In this document: piece after piece, positions 51,337-60,543 of the stretch
How the letters are laid out: each line of letters begins with the position of its first letter
Position numbering within the stretch: position 1 is the first letter of the stretch
From: Oscillospiraceae bacterium
GTDB lineage: Bacteria; Bacillota_A; Clostridia; Oscillospirales; Oscillospiraceae
Length of the DNA: 60,573 bases
Direction: 5' to 3'
Assembly (NCBI GenBank): GCA_021771675.1
Contig: JAETOP010000007.1
Span: 1-60,573, forward strand
The notes under the pieces: model-generated
Seen by the model: only the letters and a program-made list of their open reading frames with translations
Database searches by the model: none
What the model was told of the DNA's origin: nothing
Made by a program: the position numbers and the translations under genes

Positions 51337-53326
51337 TTTGAAGCTCACCCCATGGACAATTTCACAGACAGGTGCCGGATGGGTGGACGATTTCTGCGAG
51401 AGTATCTTTTTCCTGGGCAACGGACGGATGGGTGTTCGCGGCTATGCGTCCTCGGAGCCCCAGAGCCGTCCCATTCAGAAAGGGGTCTACACCGCCGGCA
51501 TTTTTGGGGAGATCAAGTCAGGCATTACAGACTTTGTGAACCTGCCCACGCCGGTATCCGAAAAGTTGTACATCGACAATATGGAAGCGGAGTTGGCATC
51601 CGACGTGGAGCGGATTTTGAATCTGCGGGAGGCCACTGTGCTGATGCGCTTTTGCCTGCAAGCTGGGGGGAAAAAGCTTTTGGTGGAATCCCAGCGGTTT
51701 CTTCCCAAGGAGCATCCGGCGATTTTGATGCAGCAGTTGATTCTCATTCCCCAGGAGGATATGCGCATCACCGTCGCCACCGGAATTCTGACGGACAGCT
51801 GCAATAGCCCGATTCCTGACGACCAGACAAAAGCCAATGCGGAAACCATACAGCTTTCCCGGCTGGTCAGTGCCTCCGCTTCCGAAAAAGGGATTGTCTG
51901 TTCCTTCGATATTTTGGGAACCAATCTTTCCGTAAAGGAAGAAGTTTTTCTGCGCACCACGGATTTTGCCTTCTCTCACAGCGATCATACAGTGAATTAC
52001 TATCAGATCAGCGCCCGGAAAGGAACCGGCTATGGGATTCAGAAAGCTGCCTGCATCCTGACCTCCCGGGATGTAGACCCCAGAATTGGGAGACTGGGTG
52101 CGGATTGGGATTTTGGAACGCTTTTGGAGGAACATCGGGCTGCCTGGAATGCCGCCTGGGAAAGGTGCAATCTGGACATCCCGTCCTTTGATGAGGAATT
52201 GCTGTGCGGTCTGCATTTTTCCATGTTCCAGCTGATGGGCAGCTGTAGCGGGAAGGATCCCACGGTCAGCATTGGTGCCAGAGGCCTGAGCCACGGCAGA
52301 TACAAAGGCTGCTATTTCTGGGATACAGATTTGTTCATGCTTCCGTTCTTCCTGGAAAATGATTTGGAAGCGGCACGGAACCTCTGCGACTACCGCGTTT
52401 GCTCTCTTCCGGCTGCGAAAACGCATTCGGAGCGAATGAACACCGACGGTGCCCGGTATCCCTGGATGGCAGCGTTGGATGGCAGTGAGCAATGCGAGAC
52501 CTGGGACATCGGATGCAGCGAACTGCATGTCACGGCGGATGTCGCTTTCGCATTGGGTTCTTATTGTCAAAAATCCGGTGATGAATCATTCTATTTGGAT
52601 CGGGCTGCGGAGGTATTTGTGGAAACAGCCCGTTTTTGGTTCAGCCGCTACACCTATCGGCCTGAAACGGGAGAAGCGGATTTGCTCTTCTGCAAGGGAC
52701 CGGATGAATACTGCGGCATCACGAATAACAATCTGTTTACGAATGTGATGGTTCAGCATAATCTCAAGCTGGCAATTCAGGCGGCAGAGGATTTAAGGCA
52801 GAAGCGTCCGGAACGGTACAGAGCGCTGAACATTACCCAGAAAGAGCTTGACCGCATGGCAGCCCTGGGTCAAGCGATCAAGTGGCCCCATGATCCCGTA
52901 ACCGGCAGACTTACTCAGGATGATACCTTTCATCTGTTGGAAAGTGTGGATATCAGCACCATTAAGCCGGATGCGGGTGCCAGCTACCACCGAGTCTCGT
53001 TTGACCGCTTACAGCGATATAAGGTAATCAAGCAGGCCGATGTGCTTCTGCTGATGACTCGGATGCCCCACCTGTTCACAGAAAAAGAGAAGCAGCAGGC
53101 GTGGGAGGATTTTGAACCCATCTGCCTCCATGATTCCACCCTGAGCTTTGCCAGCCATGCCCTGTTTGCCCTCCAGAACGGAATCACTGAAAAAGGGTAT
53201 GCATATTTAAGGAAAGCCCTTCTGTTGGACCTTCGGGATGTGATGGGCAACACCGGACACGAAGGGCTCCACCTCGCCTGTATGGGCGAAGCGTGGCAGG
53301 CGGCATTTGCGGTCTGTGCGCATTGA
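51326..53326 (+). CDS. GH65 alpha-glucoside phosphorylase, shortened C-terminus
   Basis: Cytoplasmic phosphorylase of 666 residues that would split an alpha-linked disaccharide with phosphate to beta-glucose 1-phosphate. N-terminal ESIFFLGNGRMGVRGY, the general acid Glu461 in GPDEYCGITNN, the phosphate-site stretch VIKQADVLLLM and a late LHDSTLS are as in maltose, trehalose and kojibiose phosphorylases. The protein stops soon after MGEAWQ, where most relatives continue for another 50-100 residues with a small beta-domain. Exact substrate is not readable. Start at 51326 has AGGAG upstream. Works with pgmB at 42736. Confidence 0.87.
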   Translation: MRTDLKLTPWTISQTGAGWVDDFCESIFFLGNGRMGVRGYASSEPQSRPIQKGVYTAGIFGEIKSGITDFVNLPTPVSEKLYIDNMEAELASDVERILNLREATVLMRFCLQAGGKKLLVESQRFLPKEHPAILMQQLILIPQEDMRITVATGILTDSCNSPIPDDQTKANAETIQLSRLVSASASEKGIVCSFDILGTNLSVKEEVFLRTTDFAFSHSDHTVNYYQISARKGTGYGIQKAACILTSRDVDPRIGRLGADWDFGTLLEEHRAAWNAAWERCNLDIPSFDEELLCGLHFSMFQLMGSCSGKDPTVSIGARGLSHGRYKGCYFWDTDLFMLPFFLENDLEAARNLCDYRVCSLPAAKTHSERMNTDGARYPWMAALDGSEQCETWDIGCSELHVTADVAFALGSYCQKSGDESFYLDRAAEVFVETARFWFSRYTYRPETGEADLLFCKGPDEYCGITNNNLFTNVMVQHNLKLAIQAAEDLRQKRPERYRALNITQKELDRMAALGQAIKWPHDPVTGRLTQDDTFHLLESVDISTIKPDAGASYHRVSFDRLQRYKVIKQADVLLLMTRMPHLFTEKEKQQAWEDFEPICLHDSTLSFASHALFALQNGITEKGYAYLRKALLLDLRDVMGNTGHEGLHLACMGEAWQAAFAVCAH

Positions 53327-53376
53327 GCTCTGGACGGCATGAAAATGATAACAATGCGATAGATGATTTTGAAAAT

Positions 53377-53422
53377 GGACTCAGGCCGACAGACAGAATC
53401 CTGCTGACCTGAGTCCTTTTTT
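53377..53422 (+). terminator. Rho-independent terminator after the GH65 gene
   Basis: GGACTCAGG pairs with CCTGAGTCC around a 22-base loop, followed by TTTTTTATTTTT. The remainder of the gap up to the promoter at 53615 holds no gene I can support. Confidence 0.88.
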
Positions 53423-53614
53423 ATTTTTCATTATCTTCTGTGAGTTTCATCAGCTGCGAACCCAACTGGAGTCCGGCAAAAAGGCAATCTGTTCATGCTC
53501 GGCGCAGAGGGTGCCAACCAGCGTAAATACCTAGCTGTTCTCCGGAAGGGACAAGTCACTCAGGCATTCGTTCCACAAAAACAGCAGAAAGCAGAACAAG
53601 AAAGTCTTATCCGG

Positions 53615-53643
53615 TTGCATAAGCCGAAAAATGCTTGTATAAT
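53615..53643 (+). promoter_or_regulatory. Promoter of the LytTR two-component system
   Basis: TTGCAT and a perfect TATAAT with a 17-base spacer, about 98 bases before the GTG start at 53741. It shows that longer in-frame starts for the regulator are not used. Confidence 0.82.
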
Positions 53644-53740
53644 AGAATGCGGCAAGATGTTGCCCATATACACGGACAGCTTGCTGATTCCACCCACTTT
53701 CCTTCCACGCACAGTCGGCCAAAAGCCAGAGGAGGATATT

Positions 53741-54445
53741 GTGCTTAAAATTTCGGTCATTGATGATGAAATCCAAGAAGCCCGGAAAATTCGGGATATG
53801 CTGGCGAGCTCACTGGATCGTCAGAACGAGTTGCCCGAAATATCCGTATTTCTGGATGCTCGCACATTTCTTAATACCTTCGCACAAGGCCGATATGATA
53901 TTATCTTTCTTGACATCCAGATGCCTGAGATGGATGGCATGACCTGTGCGCAGGAAATTCGCAGACGGGACAGCTCTGTCATTCTGATTTTCTTTACGAG
54001 TATGATTCAGTATGCCGTGCAGGGGTACCGGGTGGAAGCTACAGATTATCTTGTCAAGCCCGTTGAGCCCGCCCTTCTGAAACACAGCCTGCATCGGGCC
54101 CTCAAGCACTTGAACAAACATCAGAAGCTGGCGATCCGTTCCGGTGACAGTCTGTATAGCCTGAATACGGATGATCTGCTGTATGTGGAGGCAGTCAATC
54201 ATCGAACCATCCTCCACACAACAGAGGAGAGTATTCATTCCGCCCAAACGATGGCCGCCATCGAAACTCAGTTGCAAGGCTGCGGCTTCTTTCGCTGTCA
54301 TCAGGGATTTCTGGTGAATATGAAGCGGATTCAGCGCATCGAAAGGAATAGCCTGCTCATTTCGGACAAGACAATCCCGATCAGCAAGTACCGCCATCGG
54401 GAGTTCATGCGGGAATTGACCGCTTATTGGGGGAAAACGCTATGA
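53741..54445 (+). CDS. LytTR-family response regulator
   Basis: Response regulator of 234 residues from a GTG start with GAGGAGG five bases upstream. The receiver domain has DDE at residues 8-10, phospho-acceptor Asp58 in FLDIQMPEMDG and the conserved Lys in YLVKPVEP. A LytTR DNA-binding domain (about 130-234) has the typical FFRCHQGFLVNMKRIQRI. LytTR proteins bind pairs of direct repeats about two helical turns apart; such a pair lies ahead of the reductase gene at 58788-58820. It is coupled to the kinase gene by an ATGA overlap. Confidence 0.92.
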   Translation: MLKISVIDDEIQEARKIRDMLASSLDRQNELPEISVFLDARTFLNTFAQGRYDIIFLDIQMPEMDGMTCAQEIRRRDSSVILIFFTSMIQYAVQGYRVEATDYLVKPVEPALLKHSLHRALKHLNKHQKLAIRSGDSLYSLNTDDLLYVEAVNHRTILHTTEESIHSAQTMAAIETQLQGCGFFRCHQGFLVNMKRIQRIERNSLLISDKTIPISKYRHREFMRELTAYWGKTL

Positions 54446-55746
54446 ATCTATTCAGCAGTCAGCTTGTTATCCCCCTGATGTTTGCCCTGATACATACACT
54501 GCTTCTGAGCAGCTTTGTTCCTCCGGCGGGCAAACGAACTACGTTTCAGCGCTCAGTGCTCATTGCAGAAAGCATTCTCATGCAAACACTCATCCGGCAA
54601 TTTGAGTACTTTGACGGCCCAATCAGCTATCTGTATCTGGCAACCTGCGTTGGCGCAGCACTCGCCTTTTTCTGCCTCTGGAGCGAGCTGCCCTGGAAAG
54701 CAGCCCTCCAGCGCGCCCTGTGCTATGTACTTCTGACAGAATGTGTCACCATGATACTGAGCCATATCAGCCAAAAGATGCTGGGTGAGGATATTTTCAG
54801 AACCCTCCCTGTCTGGCGAGTGATTCTTTCTATGGGTCTTATGGGGCTGGTGAATGGACTGCTGCTGTATTTGCTCCGTCATTGCTTTTCTCCGGATGCG
54901 CTTGTTGACAGCAACAGCCTTGTACTCAGCATACTCTCCGCTGTGCCGTTTCTGTATTCCTGGCGCATCACTGTCTGGCTGCCCATCGAGCATGAAGCTG
55001 TTCCAATCTCGGTGATATTTACTTTGACTGCCAGTTGTTTCCTGGCGCTGATTTTGATTGTCAGTCTGGAAAGCCGACTTTATGCCGAAAAGGAAAAGCA
55101 GCAGGCTCAAGCCATGCAGCGCGTTATGGAGCGGCAACAGCAGCAATACATCCTCAGAAAAAATAACATCGATCAGGTGCGCAGGCAGTACCATGATATG
55201 AAAAATCTGCTGCTGTATCTGGAAAACAGACCATCCAGCGAAAATCTTCAGTCCCATATCAGAAAGATGTTGGGAGATATTCATCCTTTTGAAACCATTG
55301 TGGATACAGGAAACGAAGCGATGGATATCTTACTGAGCGAAAAGCTCCGACAGTGTGAGCAATGGCACATCACCTGCACAGTGATTGCTGACGGAGGGCT
55401 GTTCGGCTTCATTTCGCCGATGGATATGGTCACCATTGTCGGCAATGCTATGGACAATGCCATTGAGGCCTGTTTGTGCAACCCCGAAGAGGAGCGCTTT
55501 ATTCAGGTGCGGACAGCAAAGCAGCCTGGGTTCGCAGTATTGTCGTTCAGCAACAGCTGCGATGGTCAGGTTCACACTGTTGCAGGAAGATTAACGACAA
55601 AAAAGCCGGATCGGGAAAATCACGGCTTTGGTTTGGCAAATATTTGCCGTGCGGCGCAATGCTATCACGCAGAGGTAAGCTGGAGCATTGATGAGGACGA
55701 ATTTACCCTGACACTGCTGTTTCCCTTAACGGAGCCATCCCAATGA
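54442..55746 (+). CDS. GHKL sensor histidine kinase (AgrC/NatK-like)
   Basis: Membrane kinase of 434 residues. About six hydrophobic segments cover the first 210 residues, then a coiled coil leads to the phospho-acceptor His in RQYHDMKNLLLYL and a GHKL ATPase domain with NAMDNAIEAC (N-box) and ENHGFGLANI (G-box). This is the usual partner of LytTR regulators. The signal is unknown; the beneficiary is probably the exported reductase at 56667. Confidence 0.9.
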   Translation: MNLFSSQLVIPLMFALIHTLLLSSFVPPAGKRTTFQRSVLIAESILMQTLIRQFEYFDGPISYLYLATCVGAALAFFCLWSELPWKAALQRALCYVLLTECVTMILSHISQKMLGEDIFRTLPVWRVILSMGLMGLVNGLLLYLLRHCFSPDALVDSNSLVLSILSAVPFLYSWRITVWLPIEHEAVPISVIFTLTASCFLALILIVSLESRLYAEKEKQQAQAMQRVMERQQQQYILRKNNIDQVRRQYHDMKNLLLYLENRPSSENLQSHIRKMLGDIHPFETIVDTGNEAMDILLSEKLRQCEQWHITCTVIADGGLFGFISPMDMVTIVGNAMDNAIEACLCNPEEERFIQVRTAKQPGFAVLSFSNSCDGQVHTVAGRLTTKKPDRENHGFGLANICRAAQCYHAEVSWSIDEDEFTLTLLFPLTEPSQ

Positions 55747-55752
55747 AGAATT

Positions 55753-55798
55753 GAGCCGGTCTTTCCCCTATCTTCTGGGGAAAGACCGGCTCGTTTTC
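55753..55798 (+). terminator. Strong terminator after the GHKL kinase gene
   Basis: GAGCCGGTCTTTCCCC and GGGGAAAGACCGGCTC form a perfect 16-bp stem around eight bases, followed by GTTTTCTC. Confidence 0.9.
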
Positions 55799-55881
55799 TC
55801 TGATGAGCTGGATGTTCTGCTCACGGAGCACCTTCGTTCCTTCCGGAGCCTTAAACCAAACGAATGCGAAGTGCCCGGCAG

Positions 55882-56601
55882 TCAATGTTTCTCCTGCCTC
55901 AGATAGGCAAGCTGATCCTCGCCCACCGTATTGAACGGCACGGTTTTTCGTATGATTTCCTCTGCATGGCGAACCGGGCGCAGGTATTGTGCATATTGCT
56001 TCAGCCCTGCCTGAATGCTCTCCCGTGTCATTTCACAGCGGACAAGCCCCATGCGCATGGAAAAAAAGCTGTATGTCTTTTGCCACTGCTGCGCAATCTG
56101 TTCTGCCAGTTTTTCAAGCGTCCGGCTGCGCTTGATCGCACTGGGAGGAACGGCGGTAAAAAGGGTTGAACAGAAAGCAAAGCTCTTTTCGGCAGCCTGC
56201 ATCAAGGGAGCGTCATGCTCTCGTGCCTTGTCTGGAGCACCGCTTGCATTGAAATATGAAATTCGCTGATAGAAGCTGACCAGCTCTCTGCCATCCGAGA
56301 GGATCTGAGCATCCCGCTCAAGAACCTCCAGCACTTTGTTCAGCAGAAAAGTATATACCTGTCTGCGCACCCGACTTTTCTCGTTCGCCGGGGCAAAACG
56401 GATGGCATAACGGGCACATCTGACCTCATTTTGCGGATCATAACTGTCAATAGGCAGAAAGAGCTGAAAGCTCTGCATTGCAATCAACCAAGCCTCAGAG
56501 CAGCCTTCATCCTGTTCAAGTGCCTTGTCGGCCCATTCAAGTGCCTGACGGCCATCTTGCCTGTAGAGCGCTGCTCTGGCCTTTTCAACAAGCTCGTTCA
56601 T
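55882..56601 (-). CDS. TPR-like protein of unknown function
   Basis: Cytoplasmic protein of 239 residues, mostly helical and charged. The start region (ARAALYRQDGRQALEWADKALEQDEGCSEAWLIA) reads like one tetratricopeptide repeat. I do not recognise the rest. AAAGGA before the ATG at 56601 fixes the start. It follows the reductase gene with a terminator between, so it is probably made from read-through. A partner or assembly role for the reductase is possible but unsupported. Confidence 0.65.
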   Translation of the reverse strand: MNELVEKARAALYRQDGRQALEWADKALEQDEGCSEAWLIAMQSFQLFLPIDSYDPQNEVRCARYAIRFAPANEKSRVRRQVYTFLLNKVLEVLERDAQILSDGRELVSFYQRISYFNASGAPDKAREHDAPLMQAAEKSFAFCSTLFTAVPPSAIKRSRTLEKLAEQIAQQWQKTYSFFSMRMGLVRCEMTRESIQAGLKQYAQYLRPVRHAEEIIRKTVPFNTVGEDQLAYLRQEKH

Positions 56602-56614
56602 TTTTTCCTTTCCT

Positions 56615-56650
56615 AAAAAGGCGGCTCTCCTGATAAAGGGGAGCCGCCTG
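56615..56650 (-). terminator. Terminator after the reductase gene
   Basis: AGGCGGCTC and GAGCCGCCT (plus strand) form a 9-bp stem that extends through three more pairs; on the minus strand it is followed by TTTTT. It lies between the reductase and the TPR-like gene. Confidence 0.82.
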
Positions 56651-56666
56651 AACAGTGCTGAATTGA

Positions 56667-58700
56667 TTATTTGGCGAGGAACTTCGCCACAGAACGCCCG
56701 CACTCACGCCCCAGCACAATGGCCATGGCCAGAGAGATCCCCGGAATCGGGGTGAAATACTCATTGCCGAAGCGGCGACCACAGGTATTGCCGGAGGCAT
56801 ACAGGCCGGGGATAGGATTCATCTGGGCATCAATCACATTCTGATTGCCATCGGTCAACAGACCACCCATGGTGACCATAGTAGAGCCAATGGTCGGTGT
56901 CGTCTTGACGGCATAGAACGGACCCTCTGCAACAGGGAAGAGCACCGCTGCGTCACGCCCAAAGTCAGTATCCCTGCCCGCAGTACACATCTCATTGTAA
57001 CGCTTTACGCTGGCGATGAAGTTTTCCTTCTGCTCTGCTGTCAGACCAAGGTTATCAGCCAGTTCTTCAATGGTGTCGCCCACGATGTACTCTACCGGTT
57101 TCATCATCGGGCCTCCCATGCCGTGCGACGGAGCTTCGGTTGTCTCCGGTTCAACATAGGTTCCCTTATACTTGGCATAGGCCGTATCCAGTTCGGACTT
57201 GAAGGACTCAAGATTGCCGTTCAGCGGAGACCAAGCACCATGCTGCGGCACCAGATGGCAACGGTAATCCGGGAAGTTCTTGTCAAAAACAACATAGAAA
57301 GCATCCCGATTCATAAACAGCGTTGGACGGCCACGATGCTCAATCGTGCCATAGAACTCGTTGCAGAAGCGCTTACAGTTGTGGTCAAGCCAGAGAGCTT
57401 GGGGCATAGTTGCCTGGACAGAAGCCGAAGGGGAATAGTGCTTCATGTTCATACCCGGCACAGGCCACGTTTCCAGATGGCCGCCGGCCCAGTAGCCCAT
57501 GCGGATGCCCTGCCCGTCGTGATCCATCATAGCGGAAAGCGCATCGCCATTCTTTTCGATAAAGCATCCCTTGATATCCTTGAAGAAATACTCCATCATC
57601 TCACTGTTGGAGCCAAAGCCGCCTGTCGCCAGAATGGCCGCACGGCAGTTAACCTTGATGTAGCCGGTATCCGTCTTGCCGACAACGCCTGCTACTGCAC
57701 CGTCCTTCATGATGACGTAGTATGCCGAGGTGCCGAAGAGGATTTGCGCTCCATGCTCCTGAGCCACCTTGCGGTTGTAGCCTTGAATCTTTGTCTGGCT
57801 ACATGCCCCGTAGAAGGAGCACACAGAAGGCCAGAATTTTAGCGCACCGATCTGACGAAGCTGTCCCTCCGCCTCCGGGAAGTATGCCGTCGTCATAGTG
57901 GAAAAGTCTTCCTCTGTCAGCTCGGAGAGATACCAGTCTGTATCCTCGCCCGAGTGAAGGGCGAATTTCATTATCAGCTCCTGATTGGCATAATTCTGTG
58001 TATTGAGCATGAAGTTCTGGTAGAACTCAATGGGATCGACATACGGCACGCCGCGCTGCTTGAGAATTGTAGCATTTAGAGAAGCAAACTCATTGCCGAT
58101 GGCTTGATACCTGTCCTCCTGGACCTTTTCCAGCAGAACAACCTGATAGCCCTGCTCCGCCAGCTCACGGCAGGAGGTGATGCCTGCATAGCCGTGACCG
58201 CAGACGCAGACATCCGCATCATATTCCGCTTCAAACTCAGTGACCTCTTCCGGTGCTTTCATCCAGGAGGTATGGGGCTCGGTTCCCGTTTCTACCTCGG
58301 TTTTTACCTTCACAAGCTCTACGCCCTTCGCATCCGCAATACACTGTGCGGCCGCTTCCCTTATGGCATTTGAGGTCACGGTGCAGCTGGAAACTCCATC
58401 CACATCCGAGCTTTGCGCATCCAGCAGCTTTTTAACCATCTCGGGACCAATATCTGCTCCCAACCCGGCAGTTTCGCCGGATACATCAATCTGAACATCC
58501 GTGATTGCTTCCGCATCAAAGGTCATTGTCACCGTCACATCGCTGCTGATGCCCTTTGCCGTTGCACGATAGGTTCCCGGATTGTATGTCGTTTTCCCCT
58601 CTGCAACAGCGCCGATTGTACCCAATATGCCCGTTGCAGCCAGGCCAGCTGCGCCCACAAGTGTATTGCGCAGAAAGCTTCTACGGCTCATGTTTTCCAT
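56667..58700 (-). CDS. Exported FAD/FMN fumarate-reductase-like flavoprotein
   Basis: Reductase of 677 residues of the fumarate/urocanate reductase family. A twin-arginine signal (SRRSFLRNTLVGAAGLAATG) sends it out of the cell. Residues about 35-120 form an FMN-binding domain with DGVSSCTVTSNAI; the usual motif is DGxSGATxTS, so the Gly-Ala before the flavinylated Thr is replaced here by Ser-Cys. The large FAD domain begins with VCVCGHGYAGITSCREL and ends near SGNTCGRRFGNEY. AGGAGG before the ATG at 58700 fixes the start. It would use an external electron acceptor (enoate, urocanate or similar), with electrons from a flavin-based surface chain. Substrate unknown. Confidence 0.88.
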   Translation of the reverse strand: MENMSRRSFLRNTLVGAAGLAATGILGTIGAVAEGKTTYNPGTYRATAKGISSDVTVTMTFDAEAITDVQIDVSGETAGLGADIGPEMVKKLLDAQSSDVDGVSSCTVTSNAIREAAAQCIADAKGVELVKVKTEVETGTEPHTSWMKAPEEVTEFEAEYDADVCVCGHGYAGITSCRELAEQGYQVVLLEKVQEDRYQAIGNEFASLNATILKQRGVPYVDPIEFYQNFMLNTQNYANQELIMKFALHSGEDTDWYLSELTEEDFSTMTTAYFPEAEGQLRQIGALKFWPSVCSFYGACSQTKIQGYNRKVAQEHGAQILFGTSAYYVIMKDGAVAGVVGKTDTGYIKVNCRAAILATGGFGSNSEMMEYFFKDIKGCFIEKNGDALSAMMDHDGQGIRMGYWAGGHLETWPVPGMNMKHYSPSASVQATMPQALWLDHNCKRFCNEFYGTIEHRGRPTLFMNRDAFYVVFDKNFPDYRCHLVPQHGAWSPLNGNLESFKSELDTAYAKYKGTYVEPETTEAPSHGMGGPMMKPVEYIVGDTIEELADNLGLTAEQKENFIASVKRYNEMCTAGRDTDFGRDAAVLFPVAEGPFYAVKTTPTIGSTMVTMGGLLTDGNQNVIDAQMNPIPGLYASGNTCGRRFGNEYFTPIPGISLAMAIVLGRECGRSVAKFLAK

Positions 58701-58750
58701 GGATGATTCCTCCTTTATTTCTGTCTGTTGCCTGACAGCTTCTTTCCGGT

Positions 58751-58779
58751 ATTGTACCATCCATATTTTTTCAGAGCAA
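58751..58779 (-). promoter_or_regulatory. Predicted promoter of the exported reductase
   Basis: On the minus strand TTGCTC (58779-58774) and TACAAT (58756-58751) are 17 bases apart. The poor -35 and the repeat just upstream suggest activation. Confidence 0.6.
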
Positions 58780-58787
58780 GCGGTTTT

Positions 58788-58820
58788 ACCAAGTGGACAT
58801 TTTTTCCGACCATTTGGACA
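58788..58820. promoter_or_regulatory. Direct repeat, candidate LytTR binding site
   Basis: ACCAAGTGGACA (58788-58799) and ACCATTTGGACA (58809-58820) agree at 10 of 12 positions and repeat every 21 bases, two helical turns. They end eight bases before the -35 of the reductase promoter, the usual position for LytTR activator sites. Confidence 0.62.
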
Positions 58821-58946
58821 CAGACGTTGTTAACTTTTCTTGGTTAGAAATTTGGATTTTTTCTTTGGAGGGATACACCAGCTTTTTTCAGGTGAGGTTT
58901 AAATTCGTTTTTAAAGCAGGCGTTGAACCCTAAACTCTGCTCAGAA

Positions 58947-60447
58947 TTATCCTATACACTCAGGTATAGGTATCTCTAACAACTCATAGATCTCCCTCTG
59001 CCGTTTGGTCAGCGGATTTAGGAGCCTGGGTTCACGGCTGCCTGAGGTATGCATGCACAATCAAAGAAAGGAACGATATGAATAGTTTCCCCTGGGCTGT
59101 TTCCGAACTCTGGCTTCTCATTCGTTTCATATCCAGTTCATTTTTCAGATTGTCAAAGCTTTTCTCAATTGTATCCCGGCGACGGTAGATTTCCAGAATC
59201 TCCGCCGTCGTTTTCTTGAAATCCGTCTCTGCAATCAGAAAAAAGCCGCAGGATCTCAGTTCTTCATCAATCGCCTTGTAATTCCTCACAAATCCAAGCT
59301 TCCCTTCTTTGGAGCGGTTGATAAAAAAGTATTTATCATAATGCAGCTTCCTGTCAGGCGGCTCCTCCATGCCTCTCAGATCATTTTCCTGGGATTCCAG
59401 CAGCTCATACAAAGCCGCACTTTCCCGCAGCGCTTTTTCCGGGTCATAATACAGGTGAATCTTCATTCGGAAACCCAGCGCTGTGGATTCATAGCTTTTT
59501 CCATATGGCTGGCCTGGGCCAAGACGGTACTCTGAGTGGTTGATAATTTCCTGCCCGTGCTTTTCAATCACCTCCTGACAATATTTCAGGCTGTCCGGAA
59601 GCGCAATGACAAACCGATATCCGCCCGCTGTTAAATATTGCAGGTTATCTTTGCTGTAAAATCCTCTGTCCATAACAAAGCGGGTACGTTTTCCGTTGAT
59701 AAATTCATTGTCCGCAATCATATATTTCAGGTGTGCTTTATCTGAAATACTTCCCGGATATACTCTGTAGTACAGCGGCAGTCCGGACTCTTCTCCGTAG
59801 TACATTCCCATATTGATCTGCGGCAGGCGTTCCTTGTCCCGGTTATAGCCCCACTCCAGTTCCCGGATATTTTTACTGTAAGAAGAAATGCTGGTCACAT
59901 CATAAGCCAGATATTCCGTCTGCTTTTTCTGTTTCATCCATTCCCGGAAGAATAGCTGCATATCCTCCTGCCGTAAGGAAGCGAATGTTTTGCTGCACAT
60001 TTCGCTGCTCATTCTTCCGTTTTCAGGCGTTCTATGGGTTTGCGTGTAGTCGTCAAGGTAATACATCACATTCCCTTCACTTAAGATGTACTGAGCGGCA
60101 GTCAGCATTTCATTCGTATTTTCGGGGAAATATTTCCGGAGCAATTTCGTTACACCAAGTTTTTTGCACACCTTTTCAAAAACATCCGCTACACCGTAAT
60201 CCTGAATTCCCGTAGTGACAGGCATGGGCTTTTTCAAATATACTTCATAGTAATTCCTGTTGGGTATCAGTTTTCCTGTTTCCTCGTCCAAACGTCCTAT
60301 TGAAATACGGTCACAGGTCGGCTTGCCTTTCTCATTCCGATAGGCTGCCGTCACATAATACACATAGGTTTTGCCGGACACCTTTTTGTAGGCGATTCCA
60401 TGCTTTGGAAGCTCCACCTGTATAGATTTATCCAACGCCATATCCAT
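58947..60447 (-). pseudogene. IS1634/IS4-type transposase, frame-disrupted near the 3' end
   Basis: Transposase gene with the DDE-type IS1634 pattern (DRGFYSKDNLQYL, YRRRDTIEKSFDNLKNELDM). The open frame runs from about 60447 (or 60441) to a stop at 59032, 471 residues. In the +1 frame the coding continues after that stop with the expected C-terminal end (RLLNPLTKRQREIYELLEIP) to a TAA at 58947-58949. A one-base change near 59040 therefore separates the last 25 or so residues. Whether the short form is active is unknown. Confidence 0.75.
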
Positions 60448-60497
60448 CTTTCCCTCTTATAATGTATAGCCTAATTATATCATACGGCAACAAAAAT

Positions 60498-60543
60498 AGC
60501 AAGCCTTATTTTGCCATTTTTCCTAAATAAGGCTTGCTTTTTG
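60498..60543 (+). terminator. Hairpin at the upstream end of the IS1634-type element
   Basis: AGCAAGCCTTATTT and AAATAAGGCTTGCT form a perfect 14-bp stem around 13 bases, with a T-run after it on the plus strand. It may end the neighbouring transcript or be part of the element. The window ends before the element border can be fixed. Confidence 0.7.

Noticed and set aside
53495..53740. Longer N-terminus for the LytTR regulator
   Set aside because: A strong promoter (53615-53643) lies inside the extension, and a GTG with a perfect ribosome binding site starts the receiver domain at 53741.
55703..55885. Small minus-strand gene after the GHKL kinase
   Set aside because: It covers the terminator stem of the kinase gene and the end of the kinase gene; the peptide is not recognisable and no ribosome binding site fits.
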